In this document: in pieces, positions 7,193 to 12,480 of the stretch | Layout of the letters: each line of letters starts with the position of its first letter | Position numbering within the stretch: the stretch's first letter is position 1 | From: Bacteroidales bacterium | GTDB lineage: Bacteria; Bacteroidota; Bacteroidia; Bacteroidales; JAADJA01 | Assembly: GCA_029934735.1 (NCBI GenBank) | Contig: JAOZLR010000045.1 | Location: 1 to 12,480 of the forward strand | DNA: 12,480 nucleotides | Direction: 5' to 3' | Made by a program: the position numbers and the translations under genes | The notes under the pieces: model-generated | The model's database searches: none | The model's input: only the letters and a program-made list of their open reading frames with translations | Told to the model about the DNA's origin: nothing

Positions 7193-10100
7193 TCAGGCAA
7201 TATAGTTCTTCTTTCGCTTATTTAGTCTAATGGACAGGAAGATAACAAGCAGAAGCAGGGCTATTCCACCTGCAATCCATCCATAATAATAATTATCCTC
7301 AATAGGTGAATTATCTCCAATCTGGACATATGCAGCCCAAAAATATGGGTGAGAATGCAGTTTATCTGCTGATTTCAAATAGGATAGTTTTGCTTCTCCT
7401 AAAGCTTCATCCTTTCTTAAACCTATTTTTAAATTCTTATAGAATAAGGTCATTATTTTTGAGGTGGAAATATCTTCAATTTCCCATAGCGTCATAACTA
7501 TACCAGGAACACCAGCATAAATAAACCCACGGGCAAGACTCATAATCCCCTCTCCCTGGCTTAGCTTTCCAAAACCTGTTTTACAAGCACTCAGAACCAC
7601 CATTTGAGCATTTAGCTTCAGATTATAAATTTCATAAGTGTTCAATAAACCGTCATCAATAGTATCGCTGCCAAATGAAAAGACCAGTTTTGACTCCAAC
7701 GGATGTTCATCATCAATGATGGTATGCATAGCAAGATGCAATATTTTATAATCGGGTGCTTCAGATTTAAAATTATTTTCTGTAGCATTATTGCCTAACA
7801 ATTTATCTCCTTCAAAGACTTTTGTTACTTCATTAACCTCATCACCAGTATATTCAAGTGATGTCAGGTTACGGGTTAACTCTCTAATATTATCAGGCGA
7901 ATTTTTTGTCTTCTCATCAATACTATCATATTCAGGAGCTATAGCCAAAATCTTATCATTTGATTGGCTCTCCCTTTTCTCCTGAAACAAAAGAGTGGCA
8001 GAGTAGCTGTATGAAATCCAATACTTGTTTAAAAGATACTTAAGTTTTCCATAATCACTTATCCCCTCTTTTGGTTTCTCACTCAGCAGTATCTCAAATG
8101 GCATATATCCAAGGTAATCGTCAGGAACAATAATAAGACTGTTTATTTCATCGGGAATTTTTATTCCATTAAAAAGAACTTTAAACAGGTCATTTGACAA
8201 AACCCCAAATCTTGCCAGGCGCTCTTTTAATTTATCAGATGGGGGAGCCTTGTCAATCATTTTTACTATCTCAGCTATACTATCAGCAAAACCGGTGGGG
8301 AGTTGTTCGATTGAATACTGGACAGCATTTTTTGAAACACAAAAGACCACTAATACTGAATCAGTAATTTCAAACTCTATCAAAGACTCATCTGAACGAA
8401 GTAAAGATTGTATTTTATCAATTGAGATTACTGAGTTGTTATACTTTAATAAATAATATTCCGGATAATTGTATTCAATATAAGATATAAGACTATCGTA
8501 TTCCCTGCTTTTTTGAAAAAACACCTTATTAAGAAAAGATAATTTGTTTTCATCAGTTGTCACCTTTTGGCTTTCCTCGTTGATTTTATCTTTATAACTT
8601 ACCATCTCATTCTTTAATACAAGCTCCTGATTTTTAATATCATCAGGAATATCACCAACATTAAGTGCCACATTTTCTTTCACAGATGATAACAAAGTGG
8701 AGGCTTTCCCTTTTTCCGAAAACATAAAAGCATCATTCAGATATTCTTTCTCTCCGGTAAGTTTATACATTTCCAAAGAAGCAATAACAGATACTGAATA
8801 AACCCTGACAACTCCTGCCATAACATTCAGTTTACTTTCTTCTCCTTTAAAGGATGCTCTCATTCTTTCGTTCAGGTTAACAGCAAGGCGGGCAGTATTC
8901 AACGAGGCTTCCAGATCCTCCTTGTTGTGTGTCACATCTTTATAATAAGCATAAAACAAATCTGATTTTTGTGCTAGAGCAGTAATAATATTTGCGTTCG
9001 CATCAATCTCAACTATTGAGGGATTATAATAGATTGATGTATTATTAAAATCCTTTACCAGAGAAATTATGGCATCTTGAAAATAGCCCAAAGCCTTTTC
9101 ATATTGCTTCAGATAGGTATAATGAGTTCCCAAATATGTTAAAACATTTGAAACATCCATATGTTTTTCTCCTAACTCCCTCCTGTATATTTCATCTGCT
9201 TTTTTTAAAAACTTTTCAGCTATTACATAGTCTCCCTGCTCATCACAAAATATCCCATAATCCAAATATGAATCTGCAGTAAGTAAGTTATCTTTACCAA
9301 AATATTTTTCCGAATCCCTGATTGATTTATTATAATTATCCTCTGCAAGAGACAATTCCATACTTTTTTTATAACAGTTTGCAAGATTTCTATGTGACCG
9401 GACAACTATTTCCGGATCGGAAGTTCCATCTAAACTTTTCTTATAATACTCAATTGCATCAGAAAACTGACCAAGTCTTTCATAGATTACTCCAATATTT
9501 ACATAAAGTTCCTTTAGTATAGGGCTATCGGCAGGAAGATTTGCAGAATACAAATCTAATGCCCGTTGCTCATAAACCAATCCATTTTCATAATCTTGCA
9601 ACAAAATGTAAATAGAGCCAATATTAAAATACAAGGGGGCTAAAACAGGATAATCGGGGCCAAATTTGTTTAGGAAAATACGCTCAGCTCTATCCAGAAA
9701 ATTTAATGCTTTATACTGATCGCCAATCATCCCAAGAAAACGGCCATAATTCAGATATACATTACCAAGCTTTGGATCATCCTCAGGCAATAGTCTCTCT
9801 TTTATGGTTATTGACTTTTCAAAGTAATTTTCAGCGTCATCATATTTGCCCATAGCTGCTTGCGCTATTGCAATATTTTGATACAACGATGCTAAATGGC
9901 TATTAGAAACAAATTCTCTTGAATTTTCAATTTCTAATGCTCTTTGATAAGATTTCAATGCTTTTTGATAATTATTATTACGAAGATATATGTTTCCCAA
10001 TGACTTTTCAAGCAACGTTGTCAAACTATCATATTTTACAATTTTACTTTTATCAAGAGCCTTTGAAAAATAGAAGCCTGCACTATCTGTCTCACCCTTA

Positions 10101-10504
10101 TTGTTCATCACTAACCCTTTCAGGTAGAATGTCTCAACAAAAATTTCATCATCATCAACCTTCCCAGAATTCACCCACTCTTCCGCAACTTCAATATTGA
10201 ACATAGCAGAATCATATAATCCTTTAGTACGCAGATAATCACCAATTTGTAATTGGCAACGTACGTAATTATCCCAATCCCAGGACTCAAGATATAAATT
10301 CGATGCATTTCGGAAGAGAACGACGGCTGAATCAAACAAAGCACTGTCTGATAATAACTTAGCCTGCGAAAATAACTTATCTGCCGTTATAACAGAATCA
10401 TTGTTATCCTGCCCCTGTACAAGCATTTCTTTACCGGAAAGAATAGATGCTGTAAAGAGAATCAGGACAAACAGCTTATAGTAATATAGATACTTCTTCT
10501 TCAC
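7193..10504 (-). CDS. exported TPR-CHAT protein (caspase-like protease), membrane-anchored
   Basis: 1103 residues from GTG at 10504; an in-frame stop lies three codons upstream. Residues 1-~32 are a signal peptide or N-terminal anchor. From ~40 to ~520 run many TPR units about 42-44 residues apart, of the kinesin-light-chain type, for example KYDDAENYFEKSITI and QFSDAIEYYKKSLDG; these bind protein partners. Residues ~580-720 form a helical linker. Residues ~735-1060 are a CHAT domain (caspase/separase clan). The His of ILHLAMH is His927 and the Cys of VVLSACKTG is Cys974, so the dyad is intact. Residues 1075-1093 form a membrane helix followed by the basic tail LNKRKK, which should stay cytoplasmic. 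The TPR and CHAT parts would then face the periplasm. It is convergent with the sigma/anti-sigma operon. Substrate unknown; a regulated protease acting on an envelope protein is the simplest inference. Confidence 0.9.
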   Translation of the reverse strand: MKKKYLYYYKLFVLILFTASILSGKEMLVQGQDNNDSVITADKLFSQAKLLSDSALFDSAVVLFRNASNLYLESWDWDNYVRCQLQIGDYLRTKGLYDSAMFNIEVAEEWVNSGKVDDDEIFVETFYLKGLVMNNKGETDSAGFYFSKALDKSKIVKYDSLTTLLEKSLGNIYLRNNNYQKALKSYQRALEIENSREFVSNSHLASLYQNIAIAQAAMGKYDDAENYFEKSITIKERLLPEDDPKLGNVYLNYGRFLGMIGDQYKALNFLDRAERIFLNKFGPDYPVLAPLYFNIGSIYILLQDYENGLVYEQRALDLYSANLPADSPILKELYVNIGVIYERLGQFSDAIEYYKKSLDGTSDPEIVVRSHRNLANCYKKSMELSLAEDNYNKSIRDSEKYFGKDNLLTADSYLDYGIFCDEQGDYVIAEKFLKKADEIYRRELGEKHMDVSNVLTYLGTHYTYLKQYEKALGYFQDAIISLVKDFNNTSIYYNPSIVEIDANANIITALAQKSDLFYAYYKDVTHNKEDLEASLNTARLAVNLNERMRASFKGEESKLNVMAGVVRVYSVSVIASLEMYKLTGEKEYLNDAFMFSEKGKASTLLSSVKENVALNVGDIPDDIKNQELVLKNEMVSYKDKINEESQKVTTDENKLSFLNKVFFQKSREYDSLISYIEYNYPEYYLLKYNNSVISIDKIQSLLRSDESLIEFEITDSVLVVFCVSKNAVQYSIEQLPTGFADSIAEIVKMIDKAPPSDKLKERLARFGVLSNDLFKVLFNGIKIPDEINSLIIVPDDYLGYMPFEILLSEKPKEGISDYGKLKYLLNKYWISYSYSATLLFQEKRESQSNDKILAIAPEYDSIDEKTKNSPDNIRELTRNLTSLEYTGDEVNEVTKVFEGDKLLGNNATENNFKSEAPDYKILHLAMHTIIDDEHPLESKLVFSFGSDTIDDGLLNTYEIYNLKLNAQMVVLSACKTGFGKLSQGEGIMSLARGFIYAGVPGIVMTLWEIEDISTSKIMTLFYKNLKIGLRKDEALGEAKLSYLKSADKLHSHPYFWAAYVQIGDNSPIEDNYYYGWIAGGIALLLLVIFLSIRLNKRKKNYIA

Positions 10505-10576
10505 AATATATTAGAACTTCTTTTTCTAAACAATTAAGTACATTGTTTATACTAAAATTCAGAAAAAAAGTTCCAC

Positions 10577-10606
10577 AAAAAAAGGAGTACATAACCTTTG
10601 TACTCC
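10577..10606 (-). terminator. intrinsic terminator downstream of the small secreted peptide gene
   Basis: On the minus strand GGAGTAC (10606-10600), a 9-nt loop and GTACTCC (10590-10584) form a 7-bp stem followed by seven T residues (10583-10577). It lies about 100 bases past the stop of the 63-codon gene and 73 bases ahead of the CHAT start, suggesting the CHAT gene is transcribed separately. Confidence 0.75.
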
Positions 10607-10703
10607 CTGTATTTTTGAATTAAAAAAATTGCATAAAAATAAATGCATTACCAAAATGCTCTCAATAAATATGACAGAAAATTAATAATGCATTTAGACT
10701 TCA

Positions 10704-10895
10704 TCAGTCTGGCACCCAAACACCAAAAACATCACCTGTTTTAGATCCTTGTAGCCAACCATCTCCGGCTATGCCAGAATTGTCATTTTGGATGGTCGTC
10801 TGATTACCATTATTGTCGGCCTGAACAAATGCAGCAGGTGCGAATAACAATGCTAATCCAATTACCACTCCAGCAAAGATACTTCTCCTCTTCAT
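10704..10895 (-). CDS. small secreted peptide precursor, 63 residues, unknown function
   Basis: I do not recognise this family. The protein starts MKRRSIFAG with a hydrophobic core to about residue 24 and a likely signal peptidase site at VQA (24-26). This leaves a mature peptide of about 37 residues rich in Gly, Asn and Asp, ending GVWVPD, without Cys. The start at 10895 is preferred over one 22 codons upstream because the -7 box at 10921-10928 would place transcription start downstream of that earlier ATG, and a signal peptide fits only the later start. It has its own promoter candidate and a good terminator, so it looks like a separately expressed, possibly abundant, small transcript. The hydrophobic Trp47 and the Phe57-Val61 patch could be recognition features. 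Neighbours are the CHAT gene downstream and the GH16-like gene upstream. A substrate, signal or structural peptide are all possible. Confidence 0.65.
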   Translation of the reverse strand: MKRRSIFAGVVIGLALLFAPAAFVQADNNGNQTTIQNDNSGIAGDGWLQGSKTGDVFGVWVPD

Positions 10896-10920
10896 AATTC
10901 TAATTTTAAGATTAACGTTG

Positions 10921-10928
10921 CAAATATA
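10921..10928 (-). promoter_or_regulatory. candidate -7 box for the small peptide gene
   Basis: The minus strand reads TATATTTG, an exact TAnnTTTG match, 25 bases upstream of the ATG at 10895. A TTTTG lies 11 bases further upstream, too close for a normal -33 element, so only the -7 part is convincing. The rest of the 193-bp gap up to 11088 is dominated by A and T runs and holds no supported gene. Confidence 0.45.
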
Positions 10929-11088
10929 GGAATTTTTTTCAAAATGGGAATCTTTTTTCAAAAAAAAACTACAATCTCAAAAACAAAAACCGTAATAAAA
11001 CATTACCGCTCTTATTTTCAAAATGTTACAGCAAGAAAAAAAATTAAAAAAAATAGGAAAAAAGCAAAAATGTTGTCTCTAAACAAAA

Positions 11089-12480
11089 TTAAACTTGGGA
11101 ATAACACTTTATCCAGTCAATTTCCATCGAAGCAGGCAAGCCTGATTTACTCAAGTTTTTGGTCATACCTGCACTAAACACAAGATACATCTCCTCTTTA
11201 GGGATGTTTTGAGTCTGTTCGTTAACAATGATATCATTTATTTTCCACACAAGCTTATCTTTTGTCCATTCGAGGGAATAGATAAAAAAGTCCTGAGACA
11301 CATCCAAGCCAGAGAAATCAGCAGATTTAGATTCTGCTCCATTTTTAATATCTCCATAATGATGAGCCATATCAACTCTGGTTCTCTTATCAGAAAGCTT
11401 AAGCACATCAACGTGAGGAAGATTATTCTCGGATGCCATCCAGAAATTATAGGTTACAGGCTTTGCAAAATTGACTTTTATCTTGGCCTCTATTCTGCCA
11501 TATTTTTGCCTATACGATTTTGCAGAGCTTATTAATCCGCTTGAAAAATCAAATTCTTGCGGAACAAATCCAAAGGGTTGTTTCCAAACCTTTCCGGTAA
11601 CTTTTTCCTTACGAGTGACAATTTTAAGGATACTATTGGATATTTCAATATTCTTTCCTTCAGTTGGAAAAGCCTTATCGCCCTCCAATGCATAAGCATC
11701 TCCGATGAGTTTATCACCCCAGTAATAACGTGTCATCCATTTATCTGCATCAAGCTTGTCTGATGTAAAATCATCTTCAAAAACAACCTTCCACCGTTTT
11801 AATTCATCAAAATTATCAGAATCTTTAAGTTTGAGATACCATTTATATTTTTTGGAATTATTAAATTCCTCATGTTTTTTAATTTTCTCATTTTCAACAT
11901 CTTCCTGCTTCTCAGCAGATACCAGTAGTTCACTATGCTCCGCTGAATTCAGATACTCCTCCAATGCAAGATAGTCTTTCAACTCAGGTGAATTGCCAAA
12001 TGACTGAAAATTCTTAAACTTCTGAGAATTCTCAAATTTAAAATACCGTTTGATCTGTGATGATCTCTTTTTAGATTTAAAATTTTTAAGTTTTGACTTT
12101 AGTTTATTCAATTCAACTTCAACCTTTTGCTTCTCATCTTTCTCCTTTGTTGCGCTTTTCTTTTGTTCAAGTGAACGAAGTTCATTCTGAAACTCATTTG
12201 AGTTCACCTCAGCTTCCAAAGCCAGAAAATCAGCCAGGTCAATAGAACTTTTAAAGGATTGATAATCTTTCAGTTTTTGCGAATCCTTAAACTTAAAATA
12301 TTTCTTAAACCGTTTTGATTTTTTTTGAGACTTAAATTTTGCTATTTTATCCAACTCCCTTTGCTTGTCTGATTTTGCCGAACCCAAAAGGTTTTTATGC
12401 TCCTTGGAGTTGACATACTTCTCCAGCTCAACAAAATCACTAAGCTCATCAGAATTTTCAAATGCTATGAAATCTTCATA
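11089..12480 (-). CDS. repeat-rich protein with C-terminal degenerate GH16-like domain, 5' end outside window
   Basis: 463 residues are visible, numbered from the right edge. The frame is open to the edge with no ATG, so the start is outside. Residues 1-~225 are very rich in Lys, Glu and Ser and contain degenerate repeats of the type YFKF-SQK-K-QSF followed by LALE-NS-E. Residues ~230-463 form a GH16-like (laminarinase-type) jelly roll: FEDDFTSDKLDADKWM, then YGRIEAKIKV, FWMA, and YSLEWTKDKLVWKIND. The GH16 active-site motif ExDxxE reads HVDVLK at 356-361 (codons 11415-11398). His356 replaces the nucleophile and Lys361 the acid/base, while Asp358 remains. Hydrolase activity is therefore unlikely and glycan binding more plausible. 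No signal peptide can be judged because the start is missing. A typical terminator is not seen, only T-rich stretches below 11088. Confidence 0.8.
   Translation of the reverse strand, partial: YEDFIAFENSDELSDFVELEKYVNSKEHKNLLGSAKSDKQRELDKIAKFKSQKKSKRFKKYFKFKDSQKLKDYQSFKSSIDLADFLALEAEVNSNEFQNELRSLEQKKSATKEKDEKQKVEVELNKLKSKLKNFKSKKRSSQIKRYFKFENSQKFKNFQSFGNSPELKDYLALEEYLNSAEHSELLVSAEKQEDVENEKIKKHEEFNNSKKYKWYLKLKDSDNFDELKRWKVVFEDDFTSDKLDADKWMTRYYWGDKLIGDAYALEGDKAFPTEGKNIEISNSILKIVTRKEKVTGKVWKQPFGFVPQEFDFSSGLISSAKSYRQKYGRIEAKIKVNFAKPVTYNFWMASENNLPHVDVLKLSDKRTRVDMAHHYGDIKNGAESKSADFSGLDVSQDFFIYSLEWTKDKLVWKINDIIVNEQTQNIPKEEMYLVFSAGMTKNLSKSGLPASMEIDWIKCYSQV
11932..12480 (-). repeat. degenerate protein-level repeats in the charged N-terminal region
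   Basis: Homologous units appear at about 12300-12184 (residues 61-99) and 12045-11932 (146-183), 85 residues apart. A further partial copy is at 12480-12391 (1-30) and a last half copy near residues 209-230. They share KYFKF/KRYFKF, SQK, QSF, LALE and NS-E signatures and are separated by variable Lys/Glu linkers. They are diverged at DNA level, so they are old repeats, and the array probably continues beyond the window. Confidence 0.7.

Noticed and set aside
7193..10504. TPR-CHAT protein as part of a type III-E CRISPR protease complex
   Set aside because: There is no CRISPR array or cas gene in the window, and this protein has an export signal and a membrane anchor.
10630..10647. TGCAT/ATGCA small hairpin downstream of the peptide gene
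   Set aside because: Five-base arms in AT-rich DNA with no T tract on either side are not meaningful next to the clear terminator at 10577-10606.
10896..10961. An earlier ATG at 10961 for the small secreted peptide
   Set aside because: It would add 22 polar residues before the signal peptide and lies upstream of the best -7 box.
10944..11177. Plus-strand 77-codon Lys-rich frame
   Set aside because: It is made of A-run low-complexity codons and overlaps the end of the GH16-like gene; no signal or domain supports it.
11089..12387. A TTG start at 12387 for the GH16-like protein
   Set aside because: The same frame stays open to 12480 and the extra 31 codons encode another copy of the repeat, so the true start is outside the window.

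Overview
The window is AT-rich DNA that looks like a Bacteroidota (Bacteroidetes) chromosome. The evidence is convergent: TAnnTTTG-type -7 boxes in several intergenic gaps, weak or absent Shine-Dalgarno sequences, several GTG starts, a PKD-like secreted protein, an ECF sigma factor translated just ahead of a single-pass membrane TPR protein, and an exported CHAT-TPR protein. I see no rRNA, tRNA, CRISPR array, insertion sequence or phage gene.

Left region (1-4610): a three-gene AmmeMemoRadiSam neighbourhood. A leftward gene, cut by the window edge, encodes a MEMO1-family domain fused to an AMMECR1 domain behind a lipoprotein-type signal. Divergent from it and 55 bp away is a polytopic membrane protein with an embedded spermidine-synthase-like domain, followed by the radical SAM enzyme AmrS. 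AmrS carries a Tat-like N-terminus. All three carry export or membrane signals, and a positive-inside reading of the membrane protein puts its soluble domain in the periplasm. The whole system may therefore act outside the cytoplasm.

Middle region (4611-7192): a small secreted PKD/Ig-like protein comes first, preceded by a 12-bp direct repeat spaced 31 bp. A two-gene operon follows, with an ECF sigma factor and, 5 bp later, a single-pass TPR protein in the usual anti-sigma position. The TPR gene contains a pentanucleotide tandem repeat (GGTCA, four full copies plus GGT) just after the membrane segment. Gain or loss of one unit shifts the frame and removes the periplasmic TPR part, so this could be a phase-variable switch on the sigma factor.

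Right region (7193-12480): all genes run leftward. Convergent with the sigma operon across a strong bidirectional terminator is an 1103-residue exported TPR-CHAT protein. Its His-Cys dyad is intact and a C-terminal anchor suggests it faces the periplasm. Upstream of it lies a 63-residue secreted peptide with its own -7 box and terminator. Last is the 3' part of a large gene with charged repeats and a C-terminal GH16-like domain whose two catalytic glutamates are replaced by His and Lys.

The best candidate for an undescribed system is the middle-right unit: a sigma factor, a potentially phase-variable TPR regulator, a periplasm-facing caspase-like protease and possibly the small secreted peptide. 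The second candidate is the exported AmmeMemoRadiSam cluster. Both functional readings are inference from sequence and gene order.
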